NCBI RefSeq assembly: GCF_001605725.1
Contig: NZ_CP011530.1
Location: 3,534,001 to 3,598,000 of the forward strand
DNA: 64,000 nucleotides
Reading direction: 5' to 3'
DNA from: Mycobacteroides immunogenum
GTDB taxonomy: Bacteria > Actinomycetota > Actinomycetes > Mycobacteriales > Mycobacteriaceae
Position 1 is the stretch's first letter. Each line of letters starts with the position of its first letter. The notes beneath the pieces are model-generated. The model saw only the letters and a program-made list of their open reading frames with translations, was not told where the DNA came from and did no database searches. The position numbers and the translations under genes were made by a program. Below, in pieces: positions 28,885 to 37,574 of this stretch.

Positions 28885-29277
28885 ATGGCCGAAGCGAAAC
28901 GCACAGTGATCCGGACGTCCCCGATGGCGCATTTCGTCACCGGGTTTCTGGCGCTGGGCATGTTGAGCTTCGTCGTCGCACTTCCGATTCTGGCGCCGGT
29001 ACTCCTCATCCCGATCGGCCTGTCGTACGCCATCGCCCGCTACCGCACCGCCGTGAACACCGAGTCCGCACAGATTCGGACCTTGACGTCCACCAGGACG
29101 GTGCCGTGGTCCGAGATCGACGGACTCACCTTCGACAAGCACGCCTGGGCGCAGGCCACCCTCACCGACGGCAGCACCATCCGCCTCCCCGGGGTCACCT
29201 TCTCGACGCTGCCGATCCTGTCGGCGGCCAGCAACGGGCGCGTCCCGAATCCCTACGAGGGAGTCAGGCGCGACTAG
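28885..29277 (+). CDS. PH-domain membrane protein, Cfp6-like
   Basis: A 130-residue protein with a membrane hairpin or two short helices (residues 13-50: [20 protein letters not shown] and following), then a small bacterial PH-like domain ([20 protein letters not shown], then [19 protein letters not shown]). The homologue next to ilvB in M. tuberculosis is Rv3004 (cfp6), seen as a low-molecular-weight antigen. The ATG is used; GACAAT ends 6 bases before it and may be a leaderless -10 box. Its stop shares CTAG with the convergent downstream gene. Confidence 0.85.
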   Translation: MAEAKRTVIRTSPMAHFVTGFLALGMLSFVVALPILAPVLLIPIGLSYAIARYRTAVNTESAQIRTLTSTRTVPWSEIDGLTFDKHAWAQATLTDGSTIRLPGVTFSTLPILSAASNGRVPNPYEGVRRD

Positions 29278-30500
29278 GCGGCTGCGCGCTCCTGGATACC
29301 CCAGGGCGCACCGAACGTATTGAGCCGATCCAGGAATGGCAGGCTGTCGAACGCCTCCGGCCCCAGCACCCCCGACCCGCTCCAGGCACCCTCGGCGAGC
29401 AGCTCCAGGGCCACCACCGGATTCACCGCCGTCTGCCACACCACGCACTGCGCACCGTCGCGGGCCATGGTCCATTCGTTGTCGACGACATGGTGCAGGT
29501 AGACCTCGCGGGGCCGGCCATCCTTACCGGTGCCGGTGACCCAAAGGCCCGCGCAGGTGGCTCCGCGCATCAAGTGCCCCAGCCCGGCTGGGTCCGGCAG
29601 GCATGCTGCCACCACGTCGCGCGGGCTGACGGCCGCGGCACCGCCGTTGCCGTGCACGTTCACGGGCGCGGTGCTGTCCAAACCCACCAGATGCAGGGTG
29701 CGCAGCACATTTATGAACTCGGCACCGAGGCCATACTTGAAGGTGACCCGCCGGGCATTGACCCAGCGCGGCATGAGCACCACCTCCTCGTGCTCCACGT
29801 TGACGCATTCGACGGGTCCGATTCCGCCAGGAAAGTCGAAAACCTCAGGCTCACTGAAGGGTTCGGTGGTGAAAAATCCCTTGCCGCGCTCCCAGATCAG
29901 GGGCGGATTGAGGCATTCCTCGATGGTGGTCCAGATGGAAAATGACGGAGCGAACCGATACCCCTGCACCTCTAGATTGGAGCCGTCGCGAGTACCCAGC
30001 TCGTCGATCTCGGAGAACAGGTGATCGGCCGCGTAACGCGCGAACACGTCGCTGAGGCCCGGCTCCACACCGATACCCACCAGCGCCAACAGCCCTGCGG
30101 TCTCCCATTTTTCGGCGACCGCGAACTGTTCGTCACCGAGCATCACGCCGGGTAACTCGTAGGGCCTGTCCGGGTGCCGATGCGACAGACTCATCGCCAT
30201 GTCGAGGTAGGTCACCCCCGCCGCGAAGCATCCGTCGAAGACACCCATGACGAACCGCGGGTCGACCGCGTTGAGCGCATGAGTAATGCGATGTTCTCGG
30301 CATAAACTGGCGACGTCATCGGCGCTGGAGGCATCGATCCGGGCCGCGGTGAATCGCGGATCGTCGAGCCGATCGACCACCGCCCGTGCCCGCGCGATGT
30401 CGTAATCAGCGATCACCAAGGCTTCGAAGAAATCCCGCCGCGCCGCGATGTACGCGGCCGCGCTGCCCACTCCCCCGGCACCGACGATGAGAACTCGCAT
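29274..30500 (-). CDS. Saccharopine dehydrogenase-family oxidoreductase
   Basis: A 408-residue NAD(P)-binding protein. The N-terminal Rossmann loop is [20 protein letters not shown], followed by DLDDPRF-type and [20 protein letters not shown] segments and the long C-terminal saccharopine-dehydrogenase-like domain. Relatives include lysine-6-dehydrogenase, carboxynorspermidine dehydrogenase and homospermidine-type enzymes, so an amine or amino acid substrate is likely. It follows the aminotransferase after 2 bases in an Lrp-aminotransferase-dehydrogenase operon. Exact reaction not assigned. Confidence 0.82.
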   Translation of the reverse strand: MRVLIVGAGGVGSAAAYIAARRDFFEALVIADYDIARARAVVDRLDDPRFTAARIDASSADDVASLCREHRITHALNAVDPRFVMGVFDGCFAAGVTYLDMAMSLSHRHPDRPYELPGVMLGDEQFAVAEKWETAGLLALVGIGVEPGLSDVFARYAADHLFSEIDELGTRDGSNLEVQGYRFAPSFSIWTTIEECLNPPLIWERGKGFFTTEPFSEPEVFDFPGGIGPVECVNVEHEEVVLMPRWVNARRVTFKYGLGAEFINVLRTLHLVGLDSTAPVNVHGNGGAAAVSPRDVVAACLPDPAGLGHLMRGATCAGLWVTGTGKDGRPREVYLHHVVDNEWTMARDGAQCVVWQTAVNPVVALELLAEGAWSGSGVLGPEAFDSLPFLDRLNTFGAPWGIQERAAA

Positions 30501-30502
30501 GC

Positions 30503-31888
30503 CTACAACCGATTCCAGGCCTCGGTGAGCACCCCGCGCAGAATCTGCTCGATCGCGTCGAACTCGCGTGGCCCGCTGATCAACGGTGGCGCAAGCTGAA
30601 TCACCGGGTCGCCACGATCGTCGGCGCGGCAGTACAGACCCGCATCCCAGAGCGCCGCGGACAGGAAGCCGCGCAGCAGTCTTTCGCTTTCCTCACCGTT
30701 AAAGGTCGCCTTGCTCTGTTTATCCTTGACCAGTTCAATGCCGTAGAAGTAACCCTCGCCGCGCACATCCCCGACGATCGGCAGGTCATGGAGCTTCTCC
30801 AGGGTCGAGCGGAACACGGGCGCGTTCTCGCGTACCCGATCGCACAGCCCCTCACGCTCGAAGATATCGAGATTGGCCAACGCCACGGCCGCCGAAACAG
30901 GATGGCCACCAAAGGTATAACCGTGTGGAAAGGTCGTCGTGCCGTCATTGAACGGTTCGAACAACCGGTCGGTGGCGATCATCGCACCAATGGGCGAGTA
31001 ACCGGACGTCATGCCCTTGGCACAGGTGATGATGTCGGGCTGGTACCCCAGCTCCTCGCACGCGAACATCGATCCGATACGCCCGAAGGCGCAGATCACC
31101 TCGTCGGACACCAGCAACACGTCGTACTCGTCACAGATTTCGCGCACCCGCTCGAAGTAGCCCGGCGGCGGCGGGAAGCAACCACCCGCATTCTGCACGG
31201 GTTCGAGGAAGACGGCCGCGACCGTGTCGGGCCCCTCGAATTCGATGGCCTCGGCGATCCGGTCGGCGCAGTACTGCCCAAATGCCTTGGGGTCGTGCGC
31301 GTAAGGCTCCGGTGCGCGATAGAAGTTGGTGTTCGGCGCGCGGAATCCGCCCGGAGTCAGCGGCTCGAACGGCGCCTTGAACGCGGGCAAGCCGGTGATG
31401 GCCAGCGCCCCCTGCGGGGTGCCGTGGTAAGCGATGGCACGCGAAATAACCTTGTGCTTACCGGGTTTTCCGGTCAGCTTGAAGAACTGTTTGGCCAGCT
31501 TCCACGCGCTTTCCACCGCTTCTCCGCCACCGGTGGTGAAGAAGACGCGGTTCAGGTCGCCCGGCGCGTATCCCGCGAGGCGGTCGGCGAGTTCGATCGC
31601 CGGCTCGGTGGCATAGGACCAGAGGGGAAAAAAGGCGAGTTTCTCGGCTTGACGCGCCGCGGCCTGTGCCAGCTCGGCGCGGCCATGCCCGGCCTGCACG
31701 ACGAAAAGTCCCGACAGTCCGTCGAGGTAGCTCTTGCCGCGGTCGTCCCAAATTCTCACCCCCTCACCACGAGTGATGATCGGCGGCGCGATTCCGGCTC
31801 CGTGACGGGCGAAGTGCCCCCACAGATGCCGTGCGGCCTTTGTCTCCAGATCGCCGGAAAGGTCCTGTACTACATCAACGGATGTCAC
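30503..31888 (-). CDS. Class III PLP aminotransferase (omega-amine type)
   Basis: A 461-residue fold-type I, subgroup III aminotransferase. Seen: FFTTGGGEAVESAWKLAKQF near residue 115 (phosphate-binding region), VLLVSDEVICAFGRIGSMFA near 258 (aspartate to the PLP ring), and the Schiff-base lysine in ITCAKGMTSGYSPIGAM near 288. Sequence style is that of putrescine/omega-amino-acid:pyruvate transaminases (SpuC, Rv3329-like). The GTG at 31888 overlaps the Lrp stop (GTGA) and is preferred to a start at 31900. With the aldehyde dehydrogenase at 32515 it could take putrescine or a related amine to GABA-like acids. Confidence 0.87.
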   Translation of the reverse strand: MTSVDVVQDLSGDLETKAARHLWGHFARHGAGIAPPIITRGEGVRIWDDRGKSYLDGLSGLFVVQAGHGRAELAQAAARQAEKLAFFPLWSYATEPAIELADRLAGYAPGDLNRVFFTTGGGEAVESAWKLAKQFFKLTGKPGKHKVISRAIAYHGTPQGALAITGLPAFKAPFEPLTPGGFRAPNTNFYRAPEPYAHDPKAFGQYCADRIAEAIEFEGPDTVAAVFLEPVQNAGGCFPPPPGYFERVREICDEYDVLLVSDEVICAFGRIGSMFACEELGYQPDIITCAKGMTSGYSPIGAMIATDRLFEPFNDGTTTFPHGYTFGGHPVSAAVALANLDIFEREGLCDRVRENAPVFRSTLEKLHDLPIVGDVRGEGYFYGIELVKDKQSKATFNGEESERLLRGFLSAALWDAGLYCRADDRGDPVIQLAPPLISGPREFDAIEQILRGVLTEAWNRL

Positions 31889-32391
31889 CGTGTACCCCAA
31901 TTATATTGCTGCTTCACTAGTTTCAAATAGACGAGGGTTTCCGTGGAGGTAACCCCAGGTACCGCACGGATCTGCTTGTTGAGCAAATCCAGCAGGTCGT
32001 CGTCGTCCTCGCAGACCACCTCGACGATCGCGTCGAAGGTCCCCGCGGTGAGCACCACGTAATCGACGGCGTCCAACTCGGCCAAACGATCGGCCACCTC
32101 GGTGGTGTCGCCGGAGCATCTGATGCCGATCATCGCCTGCCGTTTGAATCCGAGCTGCATCGGATCGGTGACAGCGACAATTTGCATGACGCCGGCATCG
32201 ATCATGCGTTGCACCCGCTGCCGCACCGCGGCCTCAGAGAGCCCCACCGACTTACCGATCGTCGCGTAGGGACGGCGCCCGTCCTGCTGGAGCTCTTCGA
32301 CGATCGCCTTGGAGGCGTCGTCAAGCGGGAATGCCGTGGACCCGTTTCCGGGGTCGGCGACCCGCAACAGTCGTCGTGTCGTGTTGGCCAC
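31885..32391 (-). CDS. Lrp/AsnC-family regulator
   Basis: A 168-residue feast/famine regulator. The helix-turn-helix is at about residues 25-70 (LQQDGRRPYATIGKSVGLSE, then AVRQRVQRMIDAGVMQI). The C-terminal RAM ligand domain spans about 90-160 (DAVDYVVLTAGTFDAIVEVV). It is the first gene of the aminotransferase-dehydrogenase operon and is divergent from an aldehyde dehydrogenase gene; the gap holds repeated TTTGCAATG boxes and a 12-bp inverted repeat. It probably senses the amine or amino acid that the cluster degrades. Confidence 0.9.
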   Translation of the reverse strand: MANTTRRLLRVADPGNGSTAFPLDDASKAIVEELQQDGRRPYATIGKSVGLSEAAVRQRVQRMIDAGVMQIVAVTDPMQLGFKRQAMIGIRCSGDTTEVADRLAELDAVDYVVLTAGTFDAIVEVVCEDDDDLLDLLNKQIRAVPGVTSTETLVYLKLVKQQYNWGTR

Positions 32392-32404
32392 GAGCTTGAT
32401 TGTG

Positions 32405-32480
32405 CACGGATTCCATCGTTCTTTGCAATGATTTACGACGAATTAGGGATACAAGTCCACTTTTTGCAATGGAATCCGTG
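32405..32480. promoter_or_regulatory. Regulatory region with perfect 12-bp inverted repeat and TTTGCAATG boxes
   Basis: CACGGATTCCAT (32405-32416) is repeated inverted as ATGGAATCCGTG (32469-32480), 52 bases apart. Just inside lie two direct copies of TTTGCAATG (32422-32430 and 32463-32471). The section between is AT-rich. Multiple spaced boxes of this kind fit an oligomeric Lrp protein looping DNA between two divergent genes. Confidence 0.7.
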
Positions 32481-32514
32481 GCCAGGTGTCACGATCTTCG
32501 ATAGCGTGGGCGGG

Positions 32515-33990
32515 GTGAGTGCCCCCAGCAGCTGGATCAATGGCCGCCCCGCAGTGACGCACGGAGACACCCATCGGGTGATCAATCCGGCGACAGGCGA
32601 GGCGATCACGGAACTGAACCTGGCCACCGCCGCCGATGTGGATGCCGCGGTGGCGGCGGCCCGCGCGGCCGGCCCCGGCTGGGCGTCGTCGACACCGGTC
32701 GAACGGGCGACCGTCTTGGCCAAGCTGGCCGCCGTCATGACGGTCAACTCCGACGCATTGGTGGCCGAGGAGGTCGCACAGACGGGAAAGCCGGTGCGGC
32801 TGGCCGCCGAGTTCGATGTGCCGGGCAGCATCGACAATGTCGAGTTTTTCGCCGGTGCCGCAAGGCATCTGGAAGGCAAGGCGACGGCCGAATACTCCGC
32901 CGACCACACCTCAAGCATCCGGCGTGAGGCCGCCGGGGTGGTGGCCACCATCACCCCGTGGAACTACCCGCTACAGATGGCGGTGTGGAAGGTGCTGCCC
33001 GCGTTGGCAGCCGGATGCACCGTGGTGATCAAACCGAGCGAGCTGACACCGCTGACCACACTGACCCTGGCCCGCCTCGCCGCCGAGGCCGGTCTACCCG
33101 ATGGCGTACTCAATGTCGTCACCGGCCGCGGTGACGACGTGGGCACCGCGCTCGCCGGCCACCCCGATGTGGATCTGGTGACCTTCACCGGCTCCACCAC
33201 CGTGGGCCGAAAGGTGATGGCGGCCGCGGCGGTTCACGGCCATCGCACACAGTTGGAACTCGGCGGCAAGGCCCCGCTCGTGGTCTTCGACGATGCCGAT
33301 GTGGACGCCGCGATCCAGGGTGCCGTCGCCGCGGCGATCATCAACTCGGGCCAGGACTGCACCGCCGCGACACGCGCCATCGTCGCCCGCGATCTGTACG
33401 ACGACTTCGTCGCCGGCGTCGGTGAGGTGATGCGCAGTGTCGTCGTCGGCGACCCGCTGGATCCGACGACCGATATCGGACCGCTGATCTCTGCCGCACA
33501 CCGCGCCCGGGTCTCAAGCATCGTGAATCGCGCCCCCGCACAGGGCGGCCGCATCGTCACCGGTGCAAGCACTCCCGATCTACCGGGGTACTTCTATCGA
33601 CCCACACTCATCGCCGACGTCGCCGAGACCGCCGAGGCCTACCGCGACGAGATCTTCGGCCCGGTGCTGACCGTGCGCCCATTCACCGATGACGACGACG
33701 CGCTGCGACAGGCCAACGACACCGCGTACGGCCTTGCCGCCTCGGCCTGGACCCGCGATGTGTATCGCGCACAGCGCGCCTCACGGGAAATCAAGGCCGG
33801 GTGCGTATGGATCAACGACCACATCCCGATCATCAGTGAGATGCCGCACGGCGGATTCGGCGCTTCCGGATTCGGCAAGGACATGTCCGCGTATTCGCTC
33901 GAGGAGTACCTCACCATCAAGCACGTCATGAGTGACATCACCCGGGCCGCCGACAAGGATTGGCACCGGATAATTTTCGCCAAACGTTAG
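32515..33990 (+). CDS. Aldehyde dehydrogenase, gamma-aminobutyraldehyde dehydrogenase type
   Basis: A 491-residue NAD(P)-dependent aldehyde dehydrogenase. Seen: GVVATITPWNYPLQMAVWKV near residue 143, NAD loop TFTGSTTVGRKVM near 225, catalytic glutamate in LELGGKAPLVVFDDAD near 248, and nucleophile cysteine in INSGQDCTAATRAI near 282, the GQDCTA form found in aminobutyraldehyde dehydrogenases. The GTG at 32515 is chosen because the earlier in-frame sequence runs through the operator region. It is divergent from Lrp and convergent with MarR, sharing 4 bases at the stops. Likely oxidises the aldehyde made by the 30503 aminotransferase. Confidence 0.87.
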   Translation: MSAPSSWINGRPAVTHGDTHRVINPATGEAITELNLATAADVDAAVAAARAAGPGWASSTPVERATVLAKLAAVMTVNSDALVAEEVAQTGKPVRLAAEFDVPGSIDNVEFFAGAARHLEGKATAEYSADHTSSIRREAAGVVATITPWNYPLQMAVWKVLPALAAGCTVVIKPSELTPLTTLTLARLAAEAGLPDGVLNVVTGRGDDVGTALAGHPDVDLVTFTGSTTVGRKVMAAAAVHGHRTQLELGGKAPLVVFDDADVDAAIQGAVAAAIINSGQDCTAATRAIVARDLYDDFVAGVGEVMRSVVVGDPLDPTTDIGPLISAAHRARVSSIVNRAPAQGGRIVTGASTPDLPGYFYRPTLIADVAETAEAYRDEIFGPVLTVRPFTDDDDALRQANDTAYGLAASAWTRDVYRAQRASREIKAGCVWINDHIPIISEMPHGGFGASGFGKDMSAYSLEEYLTIKHVMSDITRAADKDWHRIIFAKR

Positions 33991-34457
33991 GCGCGCGCGT
34001 CCAGATTGTCGTTGATGATCGCCGCGAGCCGGGTAAGGCTGGACGTGATGGCCCGACGGTCGGCGCCGGACAACTCGACGAAGACGTCATGCTGGCGCGC
34101 ACGAAAGGCCGACTGCGCCTTGGCCACTCGGCCGCGCCCGGATGGCGTCAGACCCACCAGGACCAATCGGTCGTCCGATGACGAGCGGGTGCGTGCGACC
34201 ACTCCGCGCTCTTCCAGCTGTTTGAGTGCGCGCGTGGCCGTCGGCACCGCCACGCCCGCGGTCCCGGCGAGCCTGCTCACGGGCATCGACTCCTGGTCAA
34301 GGAGCGGCGCCAGCAGCTCAAGCTGAGAGCGGCTCATACCCGCCTGGGTCCCCGCGGGCGATGTCCTGCCCCGGCGCATGGCGAAGTAGAGCGCATCCGT
34401 AGCCGCTACCAGCTCCTCGATCTCATGCGCACTGTTCTCACTCGACTGTCCCGGCAC
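33987..34457 (-). CDS. MarR-family regulator
   Basis: A 156-residue winged-helix repressor with MSRSQLELLAPLLDQESM and VSRLAGTAGVAVPTATRALK (recognition helix) around residues 40-85, then the wing RTRSSSDDRLVLVGLTPSGR near 90-110. It is read away from the FAD-monooxygenase gene at 34535, which it most likely represses through the TTAGCATG palindromes in the 77-base gap. The ligand is presumably an aromatic substrate of that enzyme. Confidence 0.88.
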   Translation of the reverse strand: MPGQSSENSAHEIEELVAATDALYFAMRRGRTSPAGTQAGMSRSQLELLAPLLDQESMPVSRLAGTAGVAVPTATRALKQLEERGVVARTRSSSDDRLVLVGLTPSGRGRVAKAQSAFRARQHDVFVELSGADRRAITSSLTRLAAIINDNLDARA

Positions 34458-34473
34458 CTTCCCAGTGTAATGG

Positions 34474-34500
34474 TTAGCATGATAATAGTTAGCATGCTAA
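34474..34500. promoter_or_regulatory. MarR-type operators
   Basis: TTAGCATGATAA (34474-34485) and the perfect palindrome TTAGCATGCTAA (34489-34500) lie 15 bp apart, start to start, between the MarR gene and the FAD-monooxygenase gene. The AT-rich setting TAATATTATG follows and may include the -10 region. Confidence 0.78.
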
Positions 34501-34534
34501 TATTATGAACGAGGCCAGCGGAAGGACGGACATC

Positions 34535-35707
34535 ATGCAGGTAGCGATCATCGGCGCCGGAATTGGCGGACTCACCGCAGCAGCGGCATTGCGCGCCAAC
34601 GATATTGACGTTGCGGTCTACGAAAAGGCACACGAACTACGCGAAGTCGGCGCGGGCGTGGTCATCGCGAGCAACGGTCTGCGCGCACTCGACGAAGTGG
34701 GGCTGGGCGAGCGTGTACGTGCCGTCGGCTCCCCCATCGAGCTCTCGGAATGGCACACCTGGCACGGGGACACGGTCCCGATCGCCCCGGCCTGGCCGTC
34801 AACCGACGCAGACCGGCCGGTGACATCCCTGCCCGTGCACCGAGGCGAACTGCAGCAGTCGCTGCTGAGTGCACTACCCGCGGGAACCGTCCAGCTCGGG
34901 CGTCCGTGCCGAGACGTGGTCGAGACGGCGGATGGCGTCCGCATCCTGTTCGCCGACGGCACCGAGGAGCGTGCCGATATCGCCGTCGGGGCCGACGGAA
35001 TCCATTCGGTGGTGCAAGGGATCGTCGCCGGGCCCGTCGAGCTCTCGAGCGAGGGCATCATGGCCTACCGCGGCCTGATTCCCGCGGAACGCCTTGATAC
35101 CACGGTCAATCTGCGGCGCATGCAGATGTGGCTGGGCCCCGGCCGCAGCTTCCTGATCTACCCCGTCTCGCAAGGCACGTTGCTGAACATCGTGGCATTC
35201 ACCGCCAGCGATCTCGATGCCGAAGAGTCCTGGACCGCGCCGGGCGATGTCCGGGCACTGGCGGCGGAGTTCGACGGCTGGGCACCGCCGATTCCAGGGA
35301 TCATCGACGCGATCACCGAAACCTTCCGGTGGGGATTGTATGACCGAAAGAGGTTGAGCCGGTGGACCACTGATCGCATCGCGCTACTCGGTGACGCGGC
35401 CCATCCGATGACGCCGCACCTCGGGCAGGGTGCAAACATGTCGATCGAGGACGCGGTCGTGCTGGCCACGGTGCTCGCGGGCGCCTCGGCGACAGATGTT
35501 CCCCGGCGACTGGCTCTCTACGAATCCCTGCGGCGCGATCGCACCACCCGAGTTCAGCAGAACGCGCGCCGTGCCGGCGCGATCTACCGCGCCACCGATC
35601 TCAGCGCTTTGCAGCAGGCCGCCGCACTCACTGGCATCCTGGCCGGCGATTGGATCCCCGACTACGACGCCGCCGCCACGGCAGGGGCCGCGCTCGCCGC
35701 GTTCTAA
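34535..35707 (+). CDS. FAD-dependent aromatic-type monooxygenase
   Basis: A 390-residue group A flavoprotein (salicylate-hydroxylase / UbiH-like). Seen: the dinucleotide loop QVAIIGAGIGGLTAAAAL at the N-terminus, a middle DG motif (VGADGIHSVVQGIV) near residue 155, and the second FAD motif GDAAHPMTPHLGQGANMSIED near 287. The ATG at 34535 is chosen because GGAAGGA lies 8 bases upstream; an upstream in-frame ATG at 34505 sits at the edge of the operator. Controlled probably by MarR. The substrate is not predictable. The stop overlaps the convergent permease gene by 4 bases. Confidence 0.87.
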   Translation: MQVAIIGAGIGGLTAAAALRANDIDVAVYEKAHELREVGAGVVIASNGLRALDEVGLGERVRAVGSPIELSEWHTWHGDTVPIAPAWPSTDADRPVTSLPVHRGELQQSLLSALPAGTVQLGRPCRDVVETADGVRILFADGTEERADIAVGADGIHSVVQGIVAGPVELSSEGIMAYRGLIPAERLDTTVNLRRMQMWLGPGRSFLIYPVSQGTLLNIVAFTASDLDAEESWTAPGDVRALAAEFDGWAPPIPGIIDAITETFRWGLYDRKRLSRWTTDRIALLGDAAHPMTPHLGQGANMSIEDAVVLATVLAGASATDVPRRLALYESLRRDRTTRVQQNARRAGAIYRATDLSALQQAAALTGILAGDWIPDYDAAATAGAALAAF

Positions 35708-37398
35708 TCCTTGGTGAATTCCTCGCCCGTCTGCGGATTCACCGCCACCTCTCCCTCCGGCAGATTCGACAGATCACCCGCGATGACGGTCTGCTGCGCC
35801 TCGACCGCGTCGGGCAGCCCGAAATGGGTTGTCGCCGCGGCGGGCGCCAGCACCAGATCGGCACTGCGCCGCGGCAGCGTCTCACCCTGGAAGAACGGCG
35901 GAGCGGCCACCCGCCACAGCAGCATCAGCACCACCCCGAGCACCAGGGCACCTACGCCGACAACGGCGACGGCCCCGACTCCGAACACGGTGACATTCTT
36001 GCCGTCGTCATCGATGAGCCAGCTGGGCTTGGCGTATTGGATGAGTCCGTAGATGAAGACGACGGTCAGGGTGACCCCACCGGTCAACGGCATGACACCG
36101 CGCATCATCAGGTCGCGGAAGCTGCCGCTCAGCCTCTTGCGGTAAAACCACGCACAGGCAAATCCGGTGAGCCCGTAGTAGAACGCGATCATCAGGCCCA
36201 CCGAACCGATGAGCGCGGTCAACAGGTTGGTGCTGATCACGGTGAACAGCACGTAGAAGACGATCGACACCGCGCCCATGGCAATCGTGGACGTTGACGG
36301 CGTCAAATACGTGCGGTGAATCGACGCGAAGGAATCCGGCAACGCCTTGTACACACCCATCGACAAGGTGGTCCGGGCCGTCGGCAGGATCGTGGTCTGC
36401 GTACAGGCCGAGGCCGACGTCAGGATGGATGCGGACAGCAGCAGCATCCCGAGATGCCCGACAAAGCTGTCGCCGAACAGTTGCGGACCGATGGCCTTGA
36501 ATACGTCGGCGGCGTTCTCCTGATTGCCCAGACCGACGCCCTCGGTGCCGACACCGGCGAACGCCACCGCGGCCACGCTCACCAGCGCGTAGGTGGCCAG
36601 TAGTAGGAAGGTCGAGATGACCGCCGCACGCCCCGGCGTGCGTCCGGGATCGTCCGATTCCTCGTTGCAGGCCACCGCGGTGTCCCAGCCCCAATAGATG
36701 AAGATGGTCGTCAGCACCGCCGGTGCGATGACCGTGCCGAAGTCCATGCCGCCGGGCCAGAACCAGGACAGCGACGGCATCAGTGAATAACTCTCGGCGT
36801 TATGGGTATAGACCTTGATCAGCGCCACCACCGCGAACGCGATCAACACCACCACCTCGACGGTGAGCAGCCAGTACTGCAGCCGGGCCGACACTTCGAT
36901 ACCCCGATAACAGATGTAGGTCATGATCACGATCCAGATGACGCCCGCCACCGTGGACCACAGCACGCTGTCGGCCAGCCCCGCCGCCGCCGACCACCCC
37001 AAGTCGCCCACGAAGGTGAACGAGTAGGCACCGGCGACCTGGGCGAGGTTGGCCAGGCAGATCACGTCGGCGGCGATGATGCCCCAGCCGCCCAGCCATC
37101 CGACGATCGGCCCGAAGGTGCGCGAGGCCCAGGTGAAGGTGGTGCCGCAATCCGGCTCGGCCTTGTTCAGCTCCTGATAGGCCACCGCGATCAGATACAT
37201 CGGAATGAACGAGATCAGCACGATGGCGGGAGCCTTGACCCCGGCGAGCAGCGCACCACCGCTGGCGACGATCAGCCCGAGCGTCGCGGCCAGACTGTAG
37301 GCCGGCGCGGTGGAGGCGAGCCCAACCACCACACTGGACAGCAGGCCCAGCGCTCCGCCCTTGAGTCCCTTGCTCTCTACCGGAATGTCTGAACTCAT
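35704..37398 (-). CDS. APC-family amino acid/polyamine permease
   Basis: A 564-residue membrane protein with about 12-14 hydrophobic helices. The N-terminal APC signature GALGLLSSVVVGLASTAPAY is followed by YLIAVAYQELNKAEPDCGTT and FTWASRTFGPIVGWLGGWG, the motif seen in actinobacterial amino acid and polyamine permeases. The C-terminal 60 residues are a soluble tail. It is probably the uptake protein for the nearby amine-degrading enzymes, though it does not share a transcript with them. Confidence 0.87.
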   Translation of the reverse strand: MSSDIPVESKGLKGGALGLLSSVVVGLASTAPAYSLAATLGLIVASGGALLAGVKAPAIVLISFIPMYLIAVAYQELNKAEPDCGTTFTWASRTFGPIVGWLGGWGIIAADVICLANLAQVAGAYSFTFVGDLGWSAAAGLADSVLWSTVAGVIWIVIMTYICYRGIEVSARLQYWLLTVEVVVLIAFAVVALIKVYTHNAESYSLMPSLSWFWPGGMDFGTVIAPAVLTTIFIYWGWDTAVACNEESDDPGRTPGRAAVISTFLLLATYALVSVAAVAFAGVGTEGVGLGNQENAADVFKAIGPQLFGDSFVGHLGMLLLSASILTSASACTQTTILPTARTTLSMGVYKALPDSFASIHRTYLTPSTSTIAMGAVSIVFYVLFTVISTNLLTALIGSVGLMIAFYYGLTGFACAWFYRKRLSGSFRDLMMRGVMPLTGGVTLTVVFIYGLIQYAKPSWLIDDDGKNVTVFGVGAVAVVGVGALVLGVVLMLLWRVAAPPFFQGETLPRRSADLVLAPAAATTHFGLPDAVEAQQTVIAGDLSNLPEGEVAVNPQTGEEFTKD

Positions 37399-37574
37399 GC
37401 GCAGCAGAATACGGTTTCCGTTGAGTTTTCGCCCAACATGAGCGGAATTCGTTTAGGTATTGCGCTCAGACACCGAATTCCGCAATCAGCGGGTCGACCT
37501 CGCCGAAACTACGGTTTATGACGCGTTTCCCGAGTAGCCGGCGCACAACACGGCGTGTCGGCGCGGACCGGCGG

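Noticed and set aside
28615..29475. An N-terminal extension of IlvB through the leader region (about 290 extra residues)
   Set aside because: It would cross the attenuator and promoter, and normal IlvB begins near the ATG at 28614.
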